NCBI GenBank assembly: GCA_012934845.2
Contig: WNNJ02003839.1
Coordinates: forward strand, 186,001-250,000
DNA from: Pomphorhynchus laevis
Lineage: Eukaryota; Acanthocephala; Palaeacanthocephala; Echinorhynchida; Pomphorhynchidae
Direction of reading: 5' to 3'
Length of the DNA: 64,000 bases
Made by a program: the position numbers and the translations under genes. The notes beneath the pieces are model-generated. The model was not told where the DNA came from, searched no databases, and saw only the letters and a list, made by a program, of their open reading frames with translations. Positions 21,509 through 31,470 of the stretch are shown here, one piece after another (the stretch's first letter is position 1; the number at the start of each line of letters is the position of its first letter).

Positions 21509-23029
21509 TAAACGGAGAGAGATTGCCAAGCAGAAGAGAGAAAAGCAGGGGACCTACGACTGAACCTTGTGGGACCCCGCAAAAAAGGATGGGAGGGGAG
21601 GATGATGAATTAGAACAGACGCGAAAGGAACGGTCGGATAGATATAAGGCAAACCACGCTACGGATGAAGCAGAAAAGCCGTAATCATAACAAAGGCGAT
21701 AAAGGAGAACGGAGTGGTCGACAATGTCGAAGGCTGAGGAGAGGTCGAGGGAGATGAGAACAATATATAGATCCTTGTCTCAAGAAATGAGTAAGTCGTT
21801 GTAAACATTCATGCAGGCGATTTCTGTGGAGTGATTATAGCGGAAAGAGGATTGAAAGGAGGATACAGATTGGTTGAGGAGAGATAAGCGTTGATCTGTA
21901 TTAAGATGATGCGTTCTAATAGCTTAGAAAGAGTTGGAAGTAGTGAAATAGGGCGATAGCTATAAGGAATGGAGGGGTCGAGCGATTGTTTCTTTATGTG
22001 GGTACGAACGATTGCGGATTTCCAGTGTGAAGGGAAGATACGACTGCGGATCGACGAGTTAAACAAGGCTGTGAGAAAAGGGGATATCGATGAACATATG
22101 GATTTTAGTATGTGGGTAGGCAGGGGATTGGCAGGTGAGGTTTTGCTGGGCAAGGACATTAGGACAGATGAGACTTCGGTAGGTGAGACAGGGATATGAT
22201 GAAAGATTTCCGGAAGGATGAGGCTATGCGGGGCAGAGTGGGATAGGATGGAGATTGGGGTGTGAGAGAGCAACGCTGATACTTTGGTTTGGAGAAATGA
22301 CGAATAATCATGGCCATTGATGTTGTACGTCGAAGAGGAGCGAGCAAGGATTTAGTTAAAAGTATGCCATAGTCTTAGAGTTGAATGAAGTGATGATTTT
22401 ATGCTGCCAGAAAGAGTTGCATTTGGTAAGTTGTAGGTTAAGATGAGACCGGCGAAGAGCAAGATAGGATTAACCGAAAGACGGAGTGATCGAGCGAAAA
22501 TCACGTCTGGGCGAGCGAATACGACCCAAAATAAGTGCCGTATGTCCGCCAATGACGTAACTTTATTATCTGCTACGGTCGCCGATTGGTGGAATTACTG
22601 CCTCGAGGTAGTGTTAGAAATTGTTCTCGAGAAGCAAGATAATTCATTAAGGGGTTGGAATTGTGTGATAGTCCAGGTGAACGAAGCTAAAATCGGCGAA
22701 TGAAATTACGATCGGGGTCGTATAGACGAAGAAATGTTGATTTTGGGTATGACTGATAAGGCTGGAGATCTCATGTAGATGTTTTAAAACGTTTTAATTT
22801 TTTTTATCCAAATTATTTCTTAATTTCATTGCTATGTTGAAACATATATTCTAAAATAAAACATTATATTTCTCTTAATCTGAGAGTATATTTGAGCTAA
22901 AATTTTGTGGTAGGTATATTCTACTCCGACGATTCAAATAATATAAAAAAATTTGTCCATAATTGAAAAATTTAAATAAAGTTTTTATCTTAAAAAATAA
23001 TTTTTATTATATAAAAAATAATGCTAACT

Positions 23030-23250
23030 TTTACTTTATATACTTTTTATATGTTATGAACAATTGCCTATTGATGATGTATTTAACTTTTTTATGTAGT
23101 AATATGTACTACACATTTTTATTTTTTATTTTTTTCTAAAAAAATAAAAATTAAGTATCTTAAAAAATGATCATCATCGGTTAAAAGCCGAATATGCACG
23201 TGCGTATCTTACTAATACTTTTCGTTATAGAAAATATTTAAACCGGAAAA
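23030..23250 (-). repeat. Inverted partner of the 15.1-15.35 kb flank
   Basis: Reverse complement contains TTAAATACCGCCTTTTCC, TTAGTAAGATACGCACGTGC, AAAAATGTGTAGTACATATT and CAATTGTTCATAACATATAA, matching 15125-15350. Between this block and the LINE (22790-23030) is AT-rich sequence, where a word ATTCAAATAATATAAAAAAA shared with the 3' side of the + LINE copy (17970-18000) also occurs. Confidence 0.65.
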
Positions 23251-23920
23251 GGCGGTATTTAAATAAATATTTTCATTAAAAAAATAAAATGTTTTTAGTA
23301 GATTACTTTGGTAGATAATAAATTAATTTTGCAATAAACCAAAACAGACGTAGACGTATTGATTCAGTTTAAGAACATATAATTTTCGAATATTTAATAA
23401 ACATTATTAAATATTTAATAAATTTAATTATAAGCATATAACATATAGTATCCCGATTGAAATTATCAGAATTTTGAACATTATCAATTTTGCCAATTAA
23501 ATATTATGTTTAATTTAAATAATTTTGCATTATGTCCGTATAGTAAAATTCGTCAATTATAAAGAAACAAAGACAATAAAAAATTTGAATTCTAAAAATA
23601 TCCATGTAGTTTTTGTTTAAGTTGCGCAGAAGATGTAGACACAATAACACAAAAAAATACTCTCAGTTTAAGTTAAGTCACGATTAGCGAGAAATGACTA
23701 CGCAGCAAACTCAAAGTTGTGCATATATTTGATAAAGAAGCCAATAAATATTTGCAATAGAAATGTTGACCAATTATCCTTCAAAATAAAATTAATTGTA
23801 TACGTGGATATATCTATGTATACATCGTAGAATGAACAACATTCTACGAGGTGGCAAGTGTTCAATGTTGAAAGATATTTAAAATGTGAGATTTATTAAT
23901 TGATGCATGTTATATAATTC
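23251..23920. other. AT-rich spacer
   Basis: No gene or element identified. A short inverted repeat (CATCGTAGAATG..CATTCTACGAG) lies near 23825-23850. Confidence 0.5.
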
Positions 23921-24360
23921 ATCTTAGTTAACTGAGTCTACGTGTTTGTACTTATCTAAATTTAAAAAATAATTTTAAATTATTTTTAATAATTATTTGA
24001 AAAATATTTTTTTGAATTATTTAGTTTATAATAATTATTTAAATTATTATTTTTAATAATTATTTAATTATTTTTTAAAAATTATTTAAATTTGTTCCTC
24101 CTGATTTTTATAAGGTAAGAATTTGGTATCACTCAATTTTTATGAGTTGAATTATAAATAATAAAGGATACATCTGAATTAGGAATATCATTCATCAGGA
24201 ATGATAAACAGGAATTTCGTTTCCTGTTCATCTATGTATAGAACATTCTTATTACCACCTATGACCGTATGGGGCCATCTCTGGCTCTATGTGATGAGAC
24301 AATCTTAATGATTGCTCTATTGATAGAGCAATCATTAGGGATACCAGGTATATAAAATTT
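23921..24360 (-). mobile_element. Divergent Naiad-type 3' terminus (solo)
   Basis: A variant of the family's terminal word (TTAGTTAACTGAGTCTACGTG) at about 23922 is followed, about 230 bp on, by a diverged version of the structured tail. That is the same spacing as in the copies at 19705 and 25304. On the sense (minus) strand it has a 14-bp hairpin TAATGATTGCTCTA / TAGAGCAATCATTA (24307-24338), then GGCCCC, then a CAGGAA / TTCCTG hairpin around GAAA, then CCTGATGA. The P1 partner GGGGCC is absent, so this copy folds differently. No coding sequence remains. Confidence 0.5.
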
Positions 24361-24439
24361 AAATATTTCTCAAATTTTTTTAAAATTAAAATTAGCGGAA
24401 GCCGAGCGAAACGAGGTTACGATCTGAAAAATTCCATTA

Positions 24440-24900
24440 TTTATCAATAATGGATCAGGATCAACTATTTAAAATCTTTAGTATCTGCTAAATCGAAATT
24501 TGTATAAAATGTACTAAAATATTAATTTTATTTTAAGAATCAATTTTGTTTTTTTTCTTTTCTTTTATTTCTTTTTATCAATAATGGATCAGTATCAACT
24601 ATTTATAATCAGAAAATGGTAAAATATCAACACAATAATATTAAAAATAAATTTAAAATCATTAGTGGAAAATTGTTATGGATAATAAATAATATACTTT
24701 GTATTAGAATAAGATACTAGATAAGCATATTTCATCAGAGGAAATAGGTCCTTAGCACATATTTGGCCCCGCTGCTATGTTGGGTAGAGGAACAGGGGCC
24801 GAAACCTGATAGCATAGCAGTTCCTCCTGATGACCTCTAATCCTTATTTTCTGATACAACGTCTGTTATTTAATTTGTCAATACATAAAAATGACGTTTA
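24440..24900 (+). mobile_element. Rearranged Naiad fragments with structured 3' end
   Basis: At 24475-24520 there is a minus-strand scrap of RT motif A (rc of ATTTTAGTACATTTTATACAAA). At 24610-24700 there is the + strand C-terminal coding end (HNNIKNKF-like, then GKLLWIINN), followed by the element's 3' tail up to about 24900. The two scraps are in opposite orientations, so this is a tandem/inverted insertion or a later rearrangement, as is typical of PLEs. Confidence 0.75.
24733..24832 (+). ncRNA. Conserved pseudoknot RNA, copy 2
   Basis: Outer helix CATCAGAGGAA (24733-24743) with TTCCTCCTGATG (24821-24832), 11 pairs with one bulged C. P1 is GGCCCC (24765-24770) with GGGGCC (24795-24800); P2 is CTGCTATG (24772-24779) with CATAGCAG (24813-24820). 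The loop between differs by one base in length and by sequence from copy 1, while both pseudoknot helices are unchanged. The upstream hairpin keeps only 5 bp. Confidence 0.7.
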
Positions 24901-25303
24901 TTTAATTTAAATAAAAAATTTTAATTTGATATTGTTATACATGATCTTATATTGTAGACTTGAATTCATGTCTTTCTTCATATTAGTTAATGATGGTTTT
25001 ATAGACATGATATGAAACAATTTTTCTTTATTATTGTAAGCTTTCAATACACAGCGTCCTTTTCAAGCAAATAGTAAAAACAAAAAATACCACTATTTAC
25101 ACCAGCGAGTACGAAAGAAATATGAGATGTTATATTGCCCTGTGACTTTAGTGCTTATTACATAGTAATAAGCATTGATGTTGTAGGAAAATGACATCCT
25201 ATATTTCTTAAAAATCATTTTTGAACTTGATCATTATACATGACACAATAAAATTCAGATACATTCCTTCTTTTGATATCAACAATTTTTATTAAGAAAT
25301 TAA
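24901..25303. other. Spacer
   Basis: No gene. A perfect 10-bp hairpin TGCTTATTAC-ATA-GTAATAAGCA lies at 25152-25174. ATTCCTTCTTTTGATAT near 25262 recurs at 28970, just before another copy of the terminal word, so this may be old element sequence. Confidence 0.45.
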
Positions 25304-25540
25304 ATCAGCTAACTGAGTCTACGTATTGTTATATAATTATAAAATAAACAAAACATAATAATGCTAAATCAAAATTTAATAATTAAATAATAAAATTAAT
25401 AATTGTTTTTAGATTTTCTATAATTTTAATCAAGTTAAAAAATAAAAATAAAAATAAAAAATAAAATTTAAAATAAACGTCATTTTTATGAATTGACTAA
25501 TAAATAACAGACGTTGTATTAGAATAAGAATTAGAGGTCA

Positions 25541-25628
25541 TCAGGAGGAACTGCTATGCTATCAGGGTTCGGCCCCTAACTCCTCTACCCAACATAGCAG
25601 CGGGGCCAAATACTGATGTATTTCCTCT
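25541..25628 (-). ncRNA. Conserved pseudoknot RNA, copy 3 (intact element)
   Basis: P1 is GGCCCC (25602-25607) with GGGGCC (25571-25576); P2 is CTGCTATG (25593-25600) with CATAGCAG (25551-25558); the outer helix strand TTCCTCCTG is at 25541-25549. The upstream hairpin has lost 7 bases relative to copy 1 but is still a clean hairpin: AAATAC / GTATTT with a 4-nt loop (25608-25623). GAAA after P1 reads GAAC here, the one substitution in the core. Confidence 0.7.
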
Positions 25629-25667
25629 GAAATAACTATCTAGTATCTTATTCTAATGCAAAGTATA

Positions 25668-28382
25668 TTATTTATTATCCATCCATAAAAATGTGCCACT
25701 TAAGAGTTTAAATTTATTCTTTATATTATTGTGTTGATTTATATATTTTACTATTTTCTGCTTGATGTTATTTTTATAGTAACCTAGTTTAAAATATGTA
25801 TCTATTAAATTATTTAAATGATTTTGAAGAAAGCCAATATCATTACATATTGTTGCAATTCTTAAAATTTCATTATTTAATGTATTATATTTTATATTAT
25901 ATGGTATGCATGAATGCTCATGCAAAAATATGTTTCTTGTAAATTTAAATATGTCATCTTTACGATATAAATTAATAGTAGTTTTAGTTAATGTTAATTT
26001 AATGTTCATATCTAGATATACACCTTCTTTATCATTAATATTGGTTTTGTTAAGAATAAGGCTTTCTGGATAAATGTGCTCACTAATTGAATAAAAATTA
26101 TTAGAATTAAATACACATATATCATCAATGTATCGAAACATATATTTCATATATTTATATTGTTTAGATTTAGTTTTTACACAGTTATGAACAAATTCAT
26201 ATTCTATAAAGCTTAAAAACAAGTCAGCTATAATTGGGCTACTATTACCACCCATTGGAACACCTTTTACTTGTCTAAATATAGATGTCCCTACTTTTAA
26301 ATAATTTTGATTTATCAAAATATTTAAGGATTCTATTAATTCAATTTTATCCATATATTTATATTTATTTGATGGTTTAATTTTTGTTAGATAGGCGTTA
26401 TAATTATTATAACATATATATGTATATCTTTTTCCGAATATAAGGTTAATTAATTTTACTAACGCTTCTTTAATATCTACTAAATCTAGATTTGTATAAA
26501 GCGTACTAAAATCGTATGTATTTATATTTTGAAAATTTATTCCTTTTGTCTGTTCTAAAAATTCTTTTGTAGAATTAATACTGAAATAGTGTTTTATACC
26601 AGTATTAATTTCGATTACCTTGCAATATTTTTTAAAATGTGCTTTAATTACTTTAAGTATTTTATTCATATAGACAGAAAGTGGTTTTAATGTACATTTA
26701 AACGCACTACATATGAACCTAGGTTTTATTGGATTTTTATGTAATTTTGGATTCCAATATAATATAGGTATAGTTTTATTATCTGATTCAACCTTTATAG
26801 CCTTTTTATCCATTATAGAACAGTGACTTGTGATAATTGTTTCTAAACTCAACTCACTGCGTTCATATGTTGGAGTTACATTTAAATCATTAGAATTAAC
26901 CTCTTTCATTAGTATATCATAATAAAGCTTTTTCCATATGAAGACAAAGTTATTACTAGCTTTATCAATAGTTGTTATTATATAGTTATCCTTTAATTTA
27001 GTAAGTTCTTTATACATATCTTTATTAATTTTATCTTTCCTTTTATAATTGTTTGTTATTTTCATTTTATTTTTAATTTTATCAAATATATAATCTTTCC
27101 AAATTTTTATCTTAGATATATTCGAGCTTTCACTATTAATCAGCTTATTAAAGTAATCATTTAAGTTATTATATAACGAACTGTAAATTTTATTTTTGTC
27201 GTTGTTGTTATTTAATCTATATTTATACCCTTTTGATAGCAGCTTTCTTAATTCACAATTTTCAATTAATTCTAGATTATGGGTACATATATGTTCATTT
27301 ATTTTATCAAAACTAAGACTTTTACAATTGCATTCTGTTTCCATTATGTTTCTAATATTATCGTTACATATTGATTTTAATTCTTTATTATAATTACAAA
27401 TTTTTCGTCCTAACGGTGGTAGGAGTTTATACCTTATTTTAGGAATATATTTACTTAAATCTGACCCTATTATTTCTTTACTTTTAGAATTATTTAAAAG
27501 TCCGGCTATATATTTGTTATCTATACATTTATTAATGAAGTTTATGGTAAGTGTATATTTTCTATTGTTATTATTTACATTTATTGTACGATTATGGTAT
27601 TTTGTATTACAATAACTGTCTATTATACAACTTAGCCTATCATAGTCGTTAATTAATTTTTGATTTATTGAACATATGATATCTTTAGAAAAACTTCTTA
27701 TATTTACATAAAGATCTTTTAGCTTATTATCACTTAAAAGTTGTTTTAATATTTCTAATTGTTCATTTATATACATATCTTTTTTAATATTTTTAACTCT
27801 ATTTTTCCTATTCCTTTTATCACCATGACTTCTTGGTTTGCGTTTAACCGGATTATTATAATATAGTTGTTTATTGTGTATTATACTACTTCTGCCAATT
27901 CCTTGTACCACGTCATTCAATCCTAATGGGTACATGGAATTAAGCGTTTTAATCCAAAAATCTTCTTTTTCTAATAGTTTTTGATTTAATATTGAAATGT
28001 TTTCTTCGATAATATGTTCTAAAATAAATAATTTACAGTTTTTAATATCATGTCCTATTAATCTCATATGTTTATGAAATATAGTTTGACTACTATGCTG
28101 TATATTATATATGTGCTGCCTAAACCTAGTTTTTAACATTTGATATGTTTTTCCAATATATTGCAATCCACATGTGCATTTTATTAGATACACTACCCCT
28201 GCGGTATTGCAGTTACAAATATTATTAATATTTAATGAAAAACATTTGTTTGTCGTATTACTTACGATACAATTATTATTATTTATAACATCACAAACTA
28301 TACAATTTTTTCTGTTACATTTAAAAGATCTAAAATTGAAATCATTAGTACTTACGTATTTTTCCAATATTGTTGAGTACAT
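25668..28382 (-). CDS. Naiad PLE polyprotein: GIY-YIG endonuclease - CxC linker - reverse transcriptase
   Basis: 904 residues; ATG at 28382 preceded in frame by TGA. Order of domains: a Cys-rich N-terminus (C22, C27, C30), then GIY-YIG endonuclease with VVYLIKC (63-69), QYIGKT (74-79), the TRFRQH arginine region (85-90), IFHKHM (101-106), LLEKEDFW (136-143) and GLND (154-157). A linker with the CNC pair at 351-353 follows, then RT fingers (TIDKASNNFV about 471-480, WNPKLHKNPIKPRF about 543-556), motif A YDFSTLYTNL (623-632, Asp624), motif B GVPMGGNSSP (707-716), motif C RYIDD (750-754, Asp753/754) and a thumb. N-terminal endonuclease plus a CxC linker is the published Naiad/Chlamys arrangement, the reverse of classical Penelope. 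All catalytic residues looked for are present, so it may be active. RT and endonuclease would prime reverse transcription at a nicked chromosomal target. Confidence 0.93.
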   Translation of the reverse strand: MYSTILEKYVSTNDFNFRSFKCNRKNCIVCDVINNNNCIVSNTTNKCFSLNINNICNCNTAGVVYLIKCTCGLQYIGKTYQMLKTRFRQHIYNIQHSSQTIFHKHMRLIGHDIKNCKLFILEHIIEENISILNQKLLEKEDFWIKTLNSMYPLGLNDVVQGIGRSSIIHNKQLYYNNPVKRKPRSHGDKRNRKNRVKNIKKDMYINEQLEILKQLLSDNKLKDLYVNIRSFSKDIICSINQKLINDYDRLSCIIDSYCNTKYHNRTINVNNNNRKYTLTINFINKCIDNKYIAGLLNNSKSKEIIGSDLSKYIPKIRYKLLPPLGRKICNYNKELKSICNDNIRNIMETECNCKSLSFDKINEHICTHNLELIENCELRKLLSKGYKYRLNNNNDKNKIYSSLYNNLNDYFNKLINSESSNISKIKIWKDYIFDKIKNKMKITNNYKRKDKINKDMYKELTKLKDNYIITTIDKASNNFVFIWKKLYYDILMKEVNSNDLNVTPTYERSELSLETIITSHCSIMDKKAIKVESDNKTIPILYWNPKLHKNPIKPRFICSAFKCTLKPLSVYMNKILKVIKAHFKKYCKVIEINTGIKHYFSINSTKEFLEQTKGINFQNINTYDFSTLYTNLDLVDIKEALVKLINLIFGKRYTYICYNNYNAYLTKIKPSNKYKYMDKIELIESLNILINQNYLKVGTSIFRQVKGVPMGGNSSPIIADLFLSFIEYEFVHNCVKTKSKQYKYMKYMFRYIDDICVFNSNNFYSISEHIYPESLILNKTNINDKEGVYLDMNIKLTLTKTTINLYRKDDIFKFTRNIFLHEHSCIPYNIKYNTLNNEILRIATICNDIGFLQNHLNNLIDTYFKLGYYKNNIKQKIVKYINQHNNIKNKFKLLSGTFLWMDNK

Positions 28383-28496
28383 GTAACTTTTAAGTCATGA
28401 TTTTTAAAGTTGCTTTTTCGGTGTCGCCACCTAGTTTAGTTGACTCAGACTAAACTTACAACGGGCCATCCGACTACATATAAGATAATAACTCAG

Positions 28497-28760
28497 ATCA
28501 GCTAACTGAGTATATGTATTTTATATTTTTATAAATTAAAAATTATTTAACTTTATATAAATTATATAAAATCGTATATAACAATTATTTATTTTTTATT
28601 CTTTATCTAAAGAATAAAAAATAAATATAGTAATTAATTTTTTATCAAAATTTTTAGTTATTTATTTTTTAATTAAATGCGTAGCCGCAATTAGCTGATC
28701 TGTTTTACTATAACTATTAAATAATCTAGTATGGAAATTCGAAGTGAAATGCTATACTAC
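28497..28760 (+). repeat. Terminal-repeat-like unit of a divergent PLE, copy 1
   Basis: Begins with ATCAGCTAACTGAGTATATG and TTTTATATTTTTATAAATTA, and ends with TTAAATAATCTAGTATGGAAAT. The end resembles the Naiad tail word CTATCTAGTATCTTATTC. The same start and end occur at 29033-29400. No pseudoknot helices found inside. Confidence 0.55.
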
Positions 28761-29032
28761 ACATTTTGTCGGTTAGTAATTTATATTTTAGAAATAAATA
28801 GTATCTGATAGCCTTCATTCCTTATCTGATGACATATATCTTATCCATATACATTGTATATTATTTATTAGTCAATTCATATTTTTTATTCTAATTAAAA
28901 ATTTTAACTTTATATAAATATTAATTATAAATCTTATATTAAATTTTATATATTTTCCTTCCTTCTTTTGATTTGATATGAATAGTTTTTTTAACAAAAG
29001 TTGATCATCTATATATATGAGATAATTACTCT

Positions 29033-29400
29033 GATCAGCTAACTGAGTATACGTATTTTATATTTTTATAAATTAAAAATAATATATAATAATAAATATT
29101 TCATATTTCGACTTATAAACATCTCATATTTTTTCATTGGTATAATAAAAAAATATATATAAAGGTATATATAAACCTTTAAATTAAAAATTTTAATTAA
29201 AAATTTTAACTTTATAAATAGAAATTATATAAAATCTTAAATAATTATTTATTATTTATCTTTATTTACTATTTATAATCATTTATCTTTATTTTTATAT
29301 AAATTTTATGGTAATTTATACGTAAAATCAGTTAGCCTATTTGGTTTACTAGAAGAGCTATTGAATAATCTAGTATAGAAATAATAAGATAAATGCAAAC
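29033..29400 (+). repeat. Terminal-repeat-like unit of a divergent PLE, copy 2
   Basis: Begins ATCAGCTAACTGAGTATACG and ends TTGAATAATCTAGTATAGAAAT, like the unit at 28497-28760, with a different AT-rich middle. Between the two units (28810-28900) lies TTATTTATTAGTCAATTCAT, which also occurs in Naiad 3' tails. So 28.5-29.4 kb looks like stacked solo termini. Confidence 0.5.
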
Positions 29401-29439
29401 TTTATAATTCGAAGTACTTACGTCAGATGCCTGTACAAA

Positions 29440-31470
29440 TAAGCAGAAGCTGAAAATGATTTATGAAGTATCACAACATTCATACTGTGCAATGTCATAT
29501 GCGTGTTGTATTATACATAAACCGTAAGGAAAGGTAGCAAATGAGAGGTCAACGACTTGAAATAGTAGGATAAAACCTAGAAGTGAATTGATAAATAGAA
29601 GAACATGCATATTCAACGCTATAGTATCTACGACAAATGGAAACAAATTGAACTTAACTGTAATTAATCATACCAAAATCAGAAGATAGATCAAGTTCCT
29701 CATTTATCCAATTTGATACCTATCGATTACGACAACTAATAACACAAAATCTATATGCAAATCAAGAGAGTTGAGTAATGCTTACAGTATTCAGATTTGC
29801 AAACGGGATTTATTATTTCCCGTTAAATATGGACGTATTTTTATGACTAAAGTCGTTTATATTGCTGTAGATAAGAAATTAATCTATGAGCAAAATCTTA
29901 TTAGGCACCGAGGTGCCTAATTTTCAAAATTAATAACTTTATGACGAGTTTTAAGCAATTTAGATACCTCGACTGCTTAGAATGTTACCTTAACTCTATA
30001 AAAATGTGGCATAAGACATCTACAAGATTATTACTGTACAACATCCGATAAATGGTGGCTCGTTTTGCTAGATCTTAAAGTAGAAATACCAACATGAGAA
30101 AGAAAAAACAAAAAAGTAAATTGTTATGTGAGTGAATATTTAAAGCGAATAGAAATTCTAGGATGCTCGCCATTTAAATGTAACTTCTCTGGATCCAGCT
30201 ACAACTATTGCTCGATATCTGATATCTTAGTACTTTCGATGCACTTACCTACCATGTTTAAGAGTTAGTTGATGACCACGAAACTGCCCTGAATTGCGTA
30301 GACAAATCATGAAATTAAGTGGGTGAGTGGATTATGAGAAGATCATACATACCAGCATAATATCGTCATCTACCAAACTTTCGCACACCGTCTACCCAGG
30401 ATCTCTAACTTATGATCAAATAGAAAGTCTTTGACATGGGGAACAATACGAGTAACCACCAGAGAATCAATTCGTAAGGCAAAATGTTCTTACGCAGATG
30501 TGAATATGTTTATATGTAATATGTTTAGGGTGTGGTATATTATTATAAAACATCATACATCTAAGGATCCAAAATATCGTTTAATGAGGCCAATGATCGA
30601 CTAATCGTTATTTTCCTAATGTGATAACATTAATGAAGATATGGGGAGCCAATGCGCATGTGTCTACATTTGGCAATATTTATCAGAAGCCTATTATAAA
30701 TACATCATTTATTGATGGATTCCAAATCATTTTGAATAACGCTGCACCATAGTCATCAATGATTCGTCTCCATATCTTTATGACATATATCTCATACATT
30801 ATGACGTTAAGCCGTTAGCAATATTTTTATATGGATGTTAAAGAGGGTATTAATAATGACCAATATTTGCTGAACATCTGTGGTCATCACTGGGGAATCA
30901 CTGAGATATTGACTTATTTGCACTGCAAATAAGTGGTTATCTATAAATGACTGAATCCAGCGTAATAACGTAAGCGGTTATCTAGGAATGACTGAATCCA
31001 ACGTAATAACGTTCGACGTATACAAATATACTAAACAATTTGTTTACCGTCAAATTGGGAATAATTCTATCGAATACTTTTAAAAAGTTCATTAAGATCA
31101 CATGTACTTTTGAACAAATCAACAAGGAATCTACCCAGTTCGATCTCGCAGTTACAATATTCGATACCTTTAAACGATTTGGCATACATTCGTTTTGACT
31201 AGAGTTTAGACGGTTAATAACTTTAGCAAAGGCACTAAGCTGACAAAGAATCAGTTTTTCTAATTTACGGTACCTGGGGTTTATGAAAATAAATTTATGA
31301 AAATATATGCTAATTGGACGTATATCATAGGAGCCAATTAGTGTAGAAGTATTGGAGTTATATGTTCAGGACACGAGGCATGGCTGCGAGGTAATATAAG
31401 TAGTCCCTAATTTAAGTAGTTTGTGGAGAATGTCTTTATCGCTAAATTCAATGTTAAAGAGGGCTGCTTC
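29440..31470 (-). mobile_element. Decayed non-LTR retrotransposon (RT remnants)
   Basis: Minus-strand reading gives a broken RT: IRPISI near 31340, then VTARSNWVDSLLICSK and VHVILMNFLKVFDRI (motif A-like, compare VDVIFLDFSKAFDKV; 31060-31160), then WIQSFLDNRL near 30980. Weaker C-terminal similarity (KCRHMRIGSP-like) follows near 30640. Numerous stops and a 42-bp tandem duplication (30930-31012) that repeats GACTGAATCCANCGTAATAA. CR1/Jockey-like by motif style; the clade is not certain. Inactive. Confidence 0.55.

Larger units (their letters stand above)
18905..22790 (-). mobile_element. CR1/L2-like LINE, - copy, split by a Naiad insertion
   Basis: Same family as the copy at 15369-18120, on the opposite strand. 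Its 5' part (22790-21509) holds a piece of endonuclease and the EN-RT linker, KSICSSISPFLTALFNSSIR, YSYRPISLLPTLSKLLERI and the start of motif B near 21575. Its 3' part (19704-18905) resumes just before the motif C region (rc of ...TTTAACGTCATGCAATACG) and runs to the C-terminal RT segment (SNLILRDIRRIRPLIEF). Comparison with the + copy shows the LINE continuous across the gap except for a couple of bases, so the 1.8 kb between 19705 and 21508 is a later insertion. Many stops; inactive. Confidence 0.87.
25304..28500 (-). mobile_element. Full-length Naiad-type Penelope-like element (N-terminal GIY-YIG)
   Basis: Contains the intact 904-codon ORF at 25668-28382. The 3' non-coding tail (25304-25667) includes the conserved pseudoknot and ends at ATCAGCTAACTGAGTCTACG. 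A second form of that word, in the same orientation, lies just 5' of the element at 28497-28516, consistent with pseudo-LTR boundaries. The tail is nearly identical to the truncated copy at 19705-21508, so the family has moved recently. The 5' leader (28383-28500) has no recognisable motif. Confidence 0.9.
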
